A stretch of 64,000 nucleotides of DNA, from NCBI GenBank assembly GCA_016648135.1, contig JADDOH010002285.1, positions 186,001 through 250,000 on the forward strand, in the 5' to 3' direction. This stretch comes from Agrypnia vestita (taxonomy: Eukaryota; Arthropoda; Insecta; Trichoptera; Phryganeidae). Positions 47,581-59,084 of the stretch are shown here, piece by piece (position 1 is the stretch's first letter; each line of letters opens with the position of its first letter). The translations under genes were made by a program, and so were the position numbers. The notes beneath the pieces were generated by a model, which saw nothing but the letters and a program-made list of their open reading frames with translations, had not been told where the DNA came from and searched no databases.

Positions 47581-49464
47581 GCAAAAAAAGAGGCACACGC
47601 GCACTACAAGAGAACACACACAAAACCAGCATATATCCGATTCAAGAAGCTGAGATTGGAGTGCAAAAAACTCAGTGCCAGCTGCTACAGGAACTATGTT
47701 ACCAGGATGGAGTCCCTGATGGAGACCGATGCTAGCCAGTTCTGGAAATTTGTGAAAAACAAGCGTCGTAATAACCTTGACATCCCATTTGAAATGTCTT
47801 GGAATGAGAAAACAGCTGTTAATGGTGGTGAAATAAGTAACCTCTTTGCATCATACTTCAGGAGTATCTATACTATTAACAACGCTGCCCCAGCGGACCA
47901 TAATACTAGTACTCGAAGCGTCAAAGATGCTAACTTATCGGAATTTAGCGTCACCTTTGATAACGTCTTTAAACAGCTAACGAGCCTGAAGGTCGGCAAA
48001 GGATCTGGGCCCGACGGTATACCGAATCTCTTCCTAAGGAATTGTGCAGCCGGTCTCTGCGAGCCCATAACGCATATATTCAGCAAATCACTACAGCTTG
48101 GAGTCTTTCCCTCGGCATGGAAACTCTCGTTCATAAGCCCAATTCACAAATCTGGTACTAGGTCTGAGGTAACTAACTACCGCCCGATATGTATACAAGT
48201 TGCCATGTCAAAGCTTTTCGAGAAACTAATTCTTCCTCAACTTACATTTGCATTCAAAAATATAATTACTACAAAGCAGCATGGCTTCTTCGGTGGCAGA
48301 TCTACAACAACGAATCTGTATCTATACATTAACTACATACTCAATGCTCTGAACCAGGGGGTGGATGTACATGCTATCTACACAGATTTCAGTAAGGCTT
48401 TCGACATGGTAGACCACGGAATCCTGATTGATAAGCTCGGTCTGTATGGTGTGAGAGGCACAGCATTAGAGTGGTTCCATTCGTATCTAACTGGCAGATT
48501 CCTACAAGTCAGAGTTAATGGATTTATCTCTGAAGAGTATGAAGTATGCTCTGGTGTCCCTCAAGGGTCACATCTTGGTCCGATTCTCTTTAATATTTTC
48601 ATCAATGACATCGCAGACAATTTACTATCCGATTACCTACTATATGCAGATGACATGAAAATTTTCAGAAGAATCATGAATGACCAAGACTTAGAAATTC
48701 TTCAGCACGATCTCAATGAACTCCACAGGTGGTGTACTAAAAACAAACTAATGTTAAATATCGGTAAATGCTCAGTAATGTCATTCTCTAGATCACGAAA
48801 TCAATATCAGGCTAATTATCTCATTGATGGACATCATCTCCCGATAGTCACCTCGGCAAAGGACCTTGGCGTTATTGTGGACCATAAACTGAATTTCTCA
48901 AGCCACGTGGAGAAAGTTGCGTCACAAGCTTTCAAGACTCTTGGTTACATCATTAGAGCTGGGAAGGACTTCAGCAATGTCTACACGCTGGTACGACTAT
49001 TCGACAGTCTTGTGAGACCGATTTTAGAATACTGTTCTGTCATTTGGTCGCCGTATACCAATAAACTAATCAATCAGCTCGAAAGAATACAACGCAAACT
49101 ATGTAAAAGCATCGCCTATCGTACACGATCACCAGGAGATATTGAGACCGTATATAACAGATTTAGAATCAGCAAACTAATCATTCGAAGACAATTGTCT
49201 GATCTGACCTTCTTCTACAAATCTGTCAACGGACAGATAGACTCGCCCGAGATCCTGGAAAAATTTGGCATTATCACTGCTAGGCCGGATCTAAGAGTGC
49301 GTAGATTGTTAGAAACCACTAAATCCACAAAAAGTTACGTGTACAATGGCCCAAGAAATAGGATTGCCAATCTGGTGAATAGCCACTGTGTTGATATCAA
49401 CTTCTTCGATGAATCATACGTCTCATTCTCATCAGCGGCAAAAAGATTGTTATCACAGTATTAA
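47581..49464 (+). pseudogene. Jockey-type LINE ORF2, reverse-transcriptase part
   Basis: Open for about 628 codons to a stop before 49465. Motifs in order: GSGPDGIPN, SPIHKSG, NYRPICI, QHGFFGGRSTTTNL, YTDFSKAFDMVDH, GVPQGSHLGPILFNIFINDI, YADD (48643-48654, catalytic), and PILEYCSVIWSPYT near the C-terminus. This is a complete-looking RT domain of the Jockey clade. Upstream, the frame is stopped by TAG at 47578. Relative to the left part at 41229 it is shifted, apparently by one base in an A-run at about 47581, so the copy is dead. No ATG is needed: it is an internal ORF2 piece. Confidence 0.9.
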
Positions 49465-49667
49465 AATTACCCTCAACCCTATATGATTTATACCATGTTG
49501 TTACTATGCTAGTATTGTTTTTTATATATGTGCAATTTTTCTAATCCATTCATTTAAGTCTATTATTTTTGTAAAATCAATGTATATAGCCGATTGGCGT
49601 ATGAATAACTTACACTCCATCAATCCCTACATAAATACTAAATCCCATAAATAACTAAAAATCCCTA

Positions 49668-49774
49668 CAATAAATAAATAAATAATAAATAAATAACTCA
49701 TAAATAAATAAATAAATACATAAATTAAATAAATAAATAAATCAATAATAACATAACCAATAATACATAATCAA

Positions 49775-49837
<63 letters not shown>

Positions 49838-49838
49838 A
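49668..49838 (+). repeat. (TAAA)n tail
   Basis: Degenerate then perfect AATA/TAAA repeats, about 170 bases, marking the LINE 3' end. Confidence 0.9.
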
Positions 49839-51369
49839 CGAATTCTAGGATTACTGTGTCGATGAGTCCAACGCACGTACGCAGGTTCCCTACACAGCGT
49901 GCTATATTATGATAACTGGGATTAACTATATTATGATCATCTCATTCTCTTATCATTTGTTTTCTTCTTTCCGAAAAATCAGTTCCCTGGAAACCTTTAC
50001 GAAGTTGAACTGAGCTGGCCATGTGTGTGAGAGACCCCAGACGGAATTGGAGTGAAGGATGCAGTAGCTTAGTGATGATATTGAATGATTGTAATCAGTT
50101 CGCCGTGAATTGTTCTTTGTTAAATTGTGTGCAGCTAATAGCACCAGGCTCAATTCTTTCTCTTCGGAACAAGGTAATACTACGAAATATACATGTTTTG
50201 TCGTGAAAATGTCTTTAAAATCTGTTAATGTCTGCTAAAATGTCTTAAAAATAGCCCAAATAATTTCTGTTGAATTTATTGCAAACTTCAATAATTCGGC
50301 TTAAAATAGACTGCGCCGCCATCTTGGTCTCGTTTTAAAGTTGAAGAATGAAAGTTTGTACCACTACCTACTTCGGCGTTTGTAGCGGCCATACATTGCG
50401 AGCTGTGCACGCGCAAAGTGAACCCACGATTTTCGACTTTCTAGATTTGATACATGCCCATAAACGGGATCATACCTATCTCAGAGATTTATTATCCCAT
50501 TTGAGTGAACCAGGTGTTCGTTTGCAGAAGAGTGTGCGTGATATAAGTCATCCTTGTCTTTAAGTGTATATCCCAAAAATTAAAAAAAATACGAGTCTGT
50601 GAATTTGAAAAATGTTTGGATATTTCCAGATTTTTTTAAAATATCGAGATATGTGATGGCAAAGTACAACTAGAATCACAAAAATCAGGTACGAATGCGT
50701 AGAACATAAAATTTCAAAAATAATGACACCAGAAATGCCGAGCCTGCACCCAAAACCAACGCGCAGTTTTGCCGCAAATATAGACAACTACGCGAAATAC
50801 GCGATTAATACTTTGCAATGCCGAACCACCATATGTTTGGAAGGAATTTTTTTATGATTATATCATAAACCTAATGTAAATGTATTAAAAATAACAAATG
50901 TTTTCGATGAAAATTATTTTGACGACAATGCAGTCGTCGAATGCCGTAAAACATCTCGGCACGATAGTAAGCCAAATCGAACATTTTTATAAGCTCCGTA
51001 AAATAAAAGGAAGCCGATTCCGCTCACTACATACAGTGCCGCACCACCTATTCACGGTCTACACATCTCTCCAGTCAATTTATTTTGACTTTAACATTTG
51101 ATATCAATTTATTTTAATGATTTTAATATATACATTTTTCTCATATAAATGGCTTCGTCTCTATGAGACTTCTACAATTCATCTTAATTAAATAATAATC
51201 TCGCAGTGGACCAATCCAGTAATAGTGTTCTCAGAACATACATATAAAAATAATATTGTTAAGAAAACCTATTTTTGTTCATGTAATGTGGATTTTGAAA
51301 TAAGAATTCTATTCCGTTTTGTGACGTCTGCATAATGTTTGCGAGGCATTGTAGATTTTATATAAACTA

Positions 51370-52262
51370 AATGTTCGTACCCGGCGTTGCCCGTTTTAGA
51401 ATTTAGCAAAAAATAAGTTTGTGGGGACACACAAAGGTTCGTTGTTTTGCAAAGTCTGTAATAAAAACAAAATTTCCATTTAATTTAGGGGGGAAAATTT
51501 TGCCTACGTTACCCACTGGGTTCTAAAGAATAAGTATGCAACTTTTGAATCAGATCGGTCAAACGGAGTAGATTTGTATAGAAAATATATCGAGGGGAAA
51601 GGATGGGGTTAATAGGGAGGAGAAAATATCACATTTGTTACGCGGCGGGTTCTAATGAATAATTATGCAAAATTTGGGCCAGATCGGTCAAATAGTATAG
51701 ATTTGTACAGAAAATATATCAGTGGGAAGGGAAGAGGTTAAGAGGGAGGGGGTAAATGTGACCTATGTTACCCACCGTATCCAAAAGAATAAGTTTTCCA
51801 AATTTGGGTCGGATCGGTTAAACAGTATAGATTTATAGGGGGAAATCACTCCAGCATAACCACCTATTCTAGGATTAATACGCGACCAACGTAAAACTAA
51901 GGGGCGCAACCACTACCACATTATCTCCAAGGTGGCGACCCCGACGTGTGGAACGTGGCGAACCACCTTCATCCCTAAAGATTTGTACAGAAAATATGTC
52001 AGGGAAAGGGGGTGGGGAAAAAGGGCAGGATAAATGTCGCCTAGGTTACCCACCGGGTCCTAAAGAATAAGTATGCAAAATTTGAGTCAGATCGGTCAAA
52101 CGGTACAGATTTGCGTGAAAAATATATCAGGGAGATGGAGAGGGGTAAAAAGGAAGGGTAAAATTACTCCTATGTTACCCGCCGGGTCCTAAAGAATAAA
52201 TATGCAAAATTATGATCAGATCGGACAACAGAAAGACAAACAGACATTGTTTTATATGTATA
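51370..52262 (+). repeat. Degenerate tandem array in a dispersed repeat
   Basis: Starts 'acccggcgttgcccg'. At least five units of about 110-120 bases share 'gttacccac.gggtcctaaagaataagtatgcaaaattt', 'cagatcggtcaaacggtatagattt' and 'aaaatatatcaggg'; it ends 'gacaaacagacattgtttta'. A foreign segment (about 51838-51975) interrupts it and includes 'ggtggcgaccccgacgtg', like an LTR-element start. Confidence 0.8.
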
Positions 52263-53176
52263 GATATAAACACGCGCGTATTTGAATGCAACGTTGTGTC
52301 AAGTCAATCGGAAGACCACCTGTTTTTCGAATTTTGCGAACATAAACATACGCAGGCTGAATTTTTATATTTAAGATTATAGGACGCGAATCTCCCGACT
52401 TACAGTAATCCTTTTGCGGCGAAAGAAAATACTAGAGATAAAATTCCGTCCACTTTTAACGGGTTCTATTATTAAATTATTTAAAATTCTTGGGAATGAG
52501 ATATAATATTTGGAATATTTTTATATTAGTGACAATGAAATTCTCAGAACTCATATAAACTTTAATTTTAAGAAATCAGCACTGTAATCGTTTTTTGGAT
52601 ACTGCAATATAAGAGACGGAACATGAATTTTAATCTTTTTGAAAACGATAGATTCAATGAGATTTAAAAATATAAATGTCTGAAAAGTATTACAGTAGCC
52701 GGCAAACATCTTGAAATTTTATGGCGTGGTAGGGGGAAATTTGCACATGTACCATTCCACCAAAGAGACCCAAATTTTGTCTTCTGCGCATTCCCCCATT
52801 ACGCCAAAAAATTTCAAGAAATTTGCCGGCAACTGTACTTTCTCTTTGAATTTTGTATATTCAATTTGTAAACAAAATGTATGGTATTCTTAATATTTTT
52901 GATATTCAAAGCATTAACTTTGTTGTCAGAAATTTTAACAAAATATTATTTATTTTAGTATACAACCAATAAAAATTTCTTTTTCGTCTACCGGTTTCAA
53001 GGAGTAACCCGCCTCTTCGTCAGGACCACTACACTAGCATGTAAATATCACTACACATCACTACAACCATAGTATTATTTACAATCCAACACCTTCACAA
53101 AATACTCATTGCAAGAAAAGTTAAATAGTGCTTTAGGATTATATATTTTTTTGCGATGAACCAATCAATATATTTA

Positions 53177-53336
53177 GGGCCGGTTGTGTCATCTTGGTTT
53201 AAGGTAAAAATTAATTTAAAGCAAAGATTTTTTACGGAAACGGGTTGTCTGATTGGTGGAGAACTATGATGAGAAGCAAAAATCTATGCTTTACTCGAAA
53301 TATAACTACTATAAATCGAGTTGCTGCAACCGGTCC
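53177..53336. mobile_element. PIF/Harbinger-like MITE, TTA TSD
   Basis: GGGCCGGTTGTGTCATCTTG at left, CTGCAACCGGTCC at right, TTA at 53174-53176 and 53337-53339. Family of 6151-6295. Confidence 0.78.
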
Positions 53337-53573
53337 TTAGTCATCTTTTTTTAAGAAATGCTTTGAGACTGAATGGATCTCCCAAAATAAATTTGATCGA
53401 ATGCATATTAAGCTGTTTCAGTAAAAAAAAATGAAAAATGTATATTCAATTGTCTCTTCAGACAGTAAAAATATAAATTGTGTAGCATTGGGCTGCATGG
53501 GGCTATCATGAGTCCTTTTAAGCTTAATGGATTCCCTGCGTAGGCCCTTATAGAACATTGTATCTATGGATCG

Positions 53574-53657
53574 CTTGTGTCTGTGGACGAGCGCCGTTTG
53601 ACGTTTGACATAACCAAAGAATAGATATACCTATTCGCAACTTATTTGATCGGAGCG
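53574..53657 (+). promoter_or_regulatory. ZNF-B upstream region, shared block
   Basis: 'cttgtgtctgtggacgagcg' and 'ccgtttgac' match the region upstream of ZNF-A. Probable promoter/5' UTR; no TATA box seen. Confidence 0.6.
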
Positions 53658-54216
53658 ATGGACTGCGGATCGGGTGCTCTTGCCGTCAAGCCCGAGCCAA
53701 GGTCTCCAGCTGGGAGTGGCGATGAAGGGGAAGGCGGTGGAGTGCCCTTTTCTGAAATTGATGTACCGCTCCTCAACATAAAGCAGGAGTGCTCAGAGTA
53801 CCCCAGGAAGGCCGTCAAGCCTGAACCAGGCCTTGAAGGTGAAGGCGGCGGAAGGCCCTATTCTGATATGTATTTATCACTCCCCAGCATAAAGCAGGAG
53901 TTCTCAGAGTATTCCAGAAAGGACGTCAAGCTTGAACCTGGGCTTCCGGCCAAGACTGGCAAAGAAAGAGAAGGCGGTTTAGTGCCCTGCTCTGAAATGC
54001 ATATATCTCTCCCCGACATAAAACAGGAGTACTCCAGGAAGGCCGTCAAGCCTGAACCAGGGCTTCCAGTCGTGGAGACTGGCGATGAGGGAGAAGGCGG
54101 TGCAGTGCCCTATTCTGAAATAGATATATCGATCCCCGACATAAAACGGGAGTGCTCGGAGAATTCCAGGCTTCCAGAGAATTCCGGAGAATTCCAGAAG
54201 GCCGACCAGCAAAGCG
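53658..54216 (+). CDS. ZNF-B exon 1: four tandem psi-K-x-E modules
   Basis: ATG at 53658. MDCGSGALA is followed by four imperfect modules of about 35-48 residues, each with VKPEP (or VKLEP), an acidic/Gly linker (DEGEGGG), an S-[ED]-[IM] segment and IKQE (IKRE in the last), ending KADQQS at donor G|GTAAGG (phase 1). The eight Lys sites (VKPE, IKQE, VKPE, IKQE, VKLE, IKQE, VKPE, IKRE) all fit psi-K-x-E. ZNF-A has one module with two sites. Disordered, acidic, likely regulatory. Confidence 0.9.
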
Positions 54217-56374
54217 GTAAGGAGATACTAATCCGTGAAGTAAAGTTACCGCGCTTGGTTTGATCATTAATATATGGAAAACCAATACAAAATGTTGAAA
54301 CGGAATGTAATGTCTTAGTGCATTGTAATTCAATAATGATGCTATTTGCGAATGTGTTGTGTCGGGGCTACAATTCGCATAGTAAAAGTAATAACATTTT
54401 TTGCATGAAACATAAAAATTCCGATTGTTCTTGTGAGAGAGCTGGCTAGGGATTGTTCAGTTTGGGAGCCAAGTATTCATCTGGCCATTGCATGTGGTCC
54501 TGCAGAGTTCTGTCAGCATCAACTTATTAGAACATACCGAAACAATTAAACCGTAACAGTCTTTGTATTGCAACCGGGACATAATATAGCATGCAATAAA
54601 ACATTAGAAAAACGAAATCCAGATAAAACTAAGAGATTATAAACACTAAACATATATAAACACTTAAAAGTTATCAAATATTATTTGGAATGTGCGTATA
54701 ATGCAGGTTCATATATTACTCTCACCCGTTTCTAGCATTCATCATATCATTAGTATGCATCCGGCTGCTGCGTGAAATCCTGAGTTCTGTCCGCTCCGCT
54801 GTTCCTGCAGTACGCCATATACATTCTCTTCCTTCATTCTTTAGGACCCTGTCTTCTTTAACTGAAATAAGTATTCCGGTGCTGTAAACTCAGCGAGGGG
54901 GATACGTTCTGAACATGGTTGCAGTAAGTTAAATACCGCAATCGATTGGCATTTAAAAAAAATCATTATAAAATTTGAAAACAAAACACTTTATTAATGA
55001 AATAAACATTATTGATTACCAAAAAATGACAAATAAAATGATTCAAAGAAAAATCTAAATTTCCTCGTTCGGCCTCTTCACGTTAATTTTGTAAAATTTG
55101 CCGACAGCTATCAATCAATCTGTTACAAGCACCCTTTACAGTACTCGCTCGTAATCTCTGTTGTTTTCTTCTAACAACTGCGTGCATCGATTGTGACGAG
55201 AAAGGTATTTTCAATGATTTTGACTTTTTTTTGACTGTATTTGATTTTTGACTTTTCCACAGGAACAGGTTCTGCGATGTCATTTTCTTGGGACATAGTA
55301 TGGCTTGTGTGTGATTAAAAAAAAGTCGAAATATCATCTGTTCCAAATCAAACCTGCATGGTATCACCTCCTTCATTTTCTTCAATGATTTTGTGCATTT
55401 TTTTTCTTAAATAATAGACTTTGAATGAATGCTGCTATTGAGCCTTGCCCTTTTCAATTGAGTTTAATTTAAAACTACATTAAAAATTAAGTTGGTTGAT
55501 AATTTCCCCTTTTTATAATTTCACAGAACTATATTGGATACTTTTCATCTTACTCTACATCTGCACCAGCTGATTCGTGTGTAGGATATGAGTGTGCGAG
55601 AAAGAAAAATAGCACCCATATTGAACGTATTTCTTTATTATGACGATTCTTGACATGTCAAACCCAAACAAGTACCGAGACAGATTTTTTTTAAAGATCG
55701 CGATATAACGAATCCGTACTCGCCGGGGTCGCAATGAACGGGGGACCTGTATACCTATTTCTTCTAAATATTGCTCTCGTTGGTTTATTTTTCAGTACTA
55801 GTAATTTCTAATGTGTTTCTTTTCTAACGGTTTATTTTTCAGTAATAGTAATTTCTAATGTGTTTCTTGATTAGTCAAAAATAAAACACAGTAATTTATA
55901 TATTTTAATTAATGTGAGGGATAATAATAGAGTTGTAGATAGTTTTACGTGACTCGGTACTGATGGATCTTCTTATTTTTCCCAAAAGTGAATCTTTTTA
56001 GTTACACAATATGTATTTTGCAAAATAAGAATTATAAATGATAATTGTCTCGCTCACCCTAATGTTAACTCAAGAGCTGTAAAGCTAGGCTTACCATAAT
56101 TATAGCGCTCTTAACCGGAATAGGAGTGCTCTAAATTGAAATAGGCACCGAATTTTGGTTCAAATAGTTTTGAAATCAATTTGGACCTACAGCCAAAGGT
56201 TTTGAGGCTCATCATGCTTTTCTGTGTGAAAGGCAAATATGGCTTCTTTGGCCACAATAACTCTATCGTCGGTTTTACAAAATGTTTTAATAGATGAAGA
56301 GCTTGCAGCAACTGTCGCACTAGCCTTGTGTTTTGCACACTTACATGATCTTTAATGCCCGCTTCATCCAACAT

Positions 56375-56835
56375 GCGCAATATAATGTTCAGAGAAAAAT
56401 TGCTGGTACTTCACTTTACTTTTATCAAGAATATCAACTCCTGGGATTTATTTGCAGATCTAGTAAAGATTTTATAAATGTCAACGCACTTCTTCATCTG
56501 TTCTCAGTGTTTGTTAAACCTATCTTGGAATATGGGTCTGTAGTTTGGTTTCCATTTACAAACAGCATTGAAAAATACAATATAAATTCTGCAAATGCTT
56601 ACTCTATTTTAAACGAAATGAGAAGGTTATGAACGTCAACAATATGTACAATCAATACAAGATTGGTAGTTTAATAGGTCGCAGAAAAACAGTGGCCGAT
56701 TTATCTTTTTTCTACAAAATGGTTAACAACTTATCCGACGCTCCGGAAATTCTCAATCACTTTGGCTTTATTTACTTTAGAGTTGATCTAAGATTTGTAT
56801 TCTGGATTCTTGTATTTCTTCAAATTTCGAATTAG
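56375..56835 (+). pseudogene. Jockey-type LINE relic, RT C-terminal part
   Basis: Reads LGFICRSSKDFINVNALLHL then FVKPILEYGSVVWFPFT, shifts frame near 56625, then NVNNMYNQYKIGSLIGRRKT and MVNNLSDAPEILNHFGF. Same region as 48920-49270 of the LINE above but a different, older copy. Followed directly by a pogo-like MITE end (56815-56878). Confidence 0.85.
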
Positions 56836-56878
56836 CATAATTTGTAATGTTAATTTTAAAATCAACGAGGTTCTACTG
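56815..56878. mobile_element. pogo-like MITE, one end only
   Basis: 'aacgaggttctactg' plus TA at 56879-56880 is the inverted terminus of the CAGTAAAA family. Confidence 0.55.
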
Positions 56879-57417
56879 TATATCTTTCAGGAATAATTTT
56901 TATTTTATTGCTGGGTATTAGGGCCATCTTCTTCTTTTGGCGTTTCAACTCTATGGAGGGTTCTCGCCATTATCAAGTGTTATTGTGTTGCATTGTCAAA
57001 TTCTAAAAATTTTGCTATAAATATATATTCATAGCAACATTTTTAGCTTTTTAGGTTTTTAGTAACTTTTAGTCATATTTGTGTATTAACCTCAACATAT
57101 AGATATATGTTGTACCAGACTTTTTTATAGAACTTTTTGAGTTCTACAAATTCTCTATAGAAAATATTTAAATATATCGTACGGTTAAGGCAGCATTCGT
57201 AAAAAACGCATCGCTCGACTATTTTTTCATCGACTTTAGTTATAAAATAGGTCACCATGAAAGGCCTATTATTTTAACGGGATATAACCTGAAAGTCTAT
57301 TCTAAATATTGGTGAAAGAAGTTTTGAAATCGGGCGAGTAGTTTCGAAGATTACCTTCTATATCCAAACTTACCTCTTCTTTATATATTAGGATGGATTT
57401 AATGTTCAATTATTTGT

Positions 57418-57690
57418 TCAGTCAAATTTTAGAAACTTTGTCAATAATTTAAAAGTGATTTGATTGCTAGAAGATAGCAAAGTCTTGATGTTGATGGGGA
57501 ATGGAATATTGTTATTAGAAAGATCTTGAGTTAACTTAGGCCAGTAGTCATTGATGGGGCATCTGAAAAATATATGATCCAGGTGTTCGTCACCTATCCA
57601 GCATCTACATATGGGAGAGTCCCGAGTGCAGATTTTAATGAGATGACTATTAGTCCAACAATGGCTGATCCGTATACGGCAAATCAAGAA
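57418..57690 (-). pseudogene. LINE C-terminal relic with zinc-knuckle-like motif
   Basis: Minus strand reads CRIRISHCWTNSHLIKICTR, DSPICRCWIGDEHLDHIFFR and CPINDYWPKL. The C-x-C...H...C spacing is the LINE C-terminal zinc motif (CxCGxxEDxxHxFxxCP), as in I/R1/Jockey-type elements. Fragment only. Confidence 0.72.
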
Positions 57691-57729
57691 AGCCTCAAAC
57701 TTATTAATTTCTGAAAGCTGTGTGGCCTA

Positions 57730-58345
57730 ACAGAATTTTCAGGCTGAATTACGAAATACCATCTTTCTTGTGATGCTGAATTCCAGCTATCTCTCCATCG
57801 ACTGGTGGGCGCGGTCCATCTGGTACGCCATGCAGAACTATGGTAATCTTGTACTCATTCTCTGTATGTGTTGGTACCAGTATCGTTGACGCTGTCGCCC
57901 CCATCTGATCACATCTTGAACCTCGCAGACTTCCGGGATTAGTGGATTCCTCACGCGATCGTGCAGTCTTCCCAGCAATAGGACGCAACGTTCTCATTTC
58001 AGTTGTTCTTAGCACGCTCTTTGTCTTGACAGTGTCCGCCCTCGCTTCAATAGGTCGCATACAGGTCTTATAAATGCGTACCTTGCTATCTGGTCTCATA
58101 TCTTTATTCTTCCATACAACATCTTTCAGGCAGCCTGCCACAACTGCAGCCTTATCCACCTGAGACTTCTTCTTTGGGGAGAACTTCTTTGGGGAGGTCA
58201 TGAGAGTTGAGCTTTTCACTGCTAACGTATCTGAACTGGATTACTTGTTCAATGGACTCATCACGTACTGAGATTCTGCACTCTAATCGGTCTTTGGAGA
58301 ATGTCATACATTTCATGTTATCATAATATAGATGCAAAATCACAA
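57730..58345 (-). pseudogene. RTE-like LINE relic
   Basis: Minus strand frames read KCMTFSKDRLECRISVRDES, IEQVIQFRYVSSE, AAVVAGCLKDVVWKNKDMRP, KVRIYKTCMRPI and LRTTEMRTLRPIAGKT. These correspond in order to the post-RT region of RTE-type LINEs. Two frames, so frameshifted and dead. Confidence 0.8.
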
Positions 58346-59084
58346 ATCCTGCAGAAGTTTAGGTACCATGTTTTTAAAATAAAAATTCGAAGTTTGGCCG
58401 CACAGCGATCTGTATGCATTGTTATCTATTGAAATCTCATCTTATTCTACTGTCACGGAGTTAAATAACTTAAATGTTAAAGACACAGCAATACGTTAAT
58501 AAACCCTATAAAACATTTTTGTAGTGAAACTTCAAATTATGTAATAAATTCAAATGGTCTTCAACATCATCGTCACACTGATTTGTAACGAATATTAATA
58601 ATAAAATATACACCTTAAATTGTTTCACAGAAAGATTGGTTTCTTTTAGAAAAATCATACGCATAATATATAAATATCTCAAAGCTCTGCCCATGTTTGC
58701 GTATGAGGCGGAATTGGTGTTATCTCATTCGCACGCATATGTCACAGACTCACATTCGTGCTCGAGATGAGTTGCATTCGCAATCGCAGTTGTTCATTTT
58801 AATTGTTGAAGTTATACTTCTTTTGGCGCATTCGTAAAATTTCTGTTGTCACGAAAGTTGCGCACGCAGCATGTAGCAGAAATGCGACACCACGAATTTA
58901 GTTCTTAAAGTGAATAGGCTAACTTCAAGATGTCTAACGGGAACCTTAGCGCGTTGCATATTTTGAAGTTGCATGTTTTTTGTCCATTTTCGAGTATTTA
59001 AGGTTAATTTTTCTTTACTCAACAGTGTTTTAAAATATTTTAAATCAAGTTTTCGCTAATGAAGTAAAAAATTCGCTAAGTACA

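Larger units (their letters stand above)
47571..49838 (+). mobile_element. Jockey-type LINE, 3' part
   Basis: Continues the element begun at 41078 after the LARD insertion; RT, C-terminal region, about 200 bases of 3' UTR, and a TAAA-repeat tail (49668-49838). No clear target duplication was found. Confidence 0.85.
49839..53573. other. Intergenic DNA between the LINE and ZNF-B
   Basis: No gene. Contains the degenerate tandem region (51370-52262) and a Harbinger-like MITE (53177-53336). Short ORFs at 50348 and 50560 resemble nothing. Confidence 0.6.
54217..59084 (+). other. ZNF-B intron, first part
   Basis: Contains LINE relics at 56375-56835 (+), 57418-57690 (-) and 57730-58345 (-). A possible Tigger-like end occurs at 54885-54960 and 55700-55755 (inverted 'gggggatac'/'gggggacc' motifs). 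The minus-strand ORF 55083-55385 is Lys-rich and unrecognised. Remainder AT-rich. Confidence 0.55.

Noticed and set aside
55083..55385. 100-codon Lys-rich minus-strand ORF as a gene
   Set aside because: No recognisable family and no splice or promoter context; may be a transposon remnant but unsupported.
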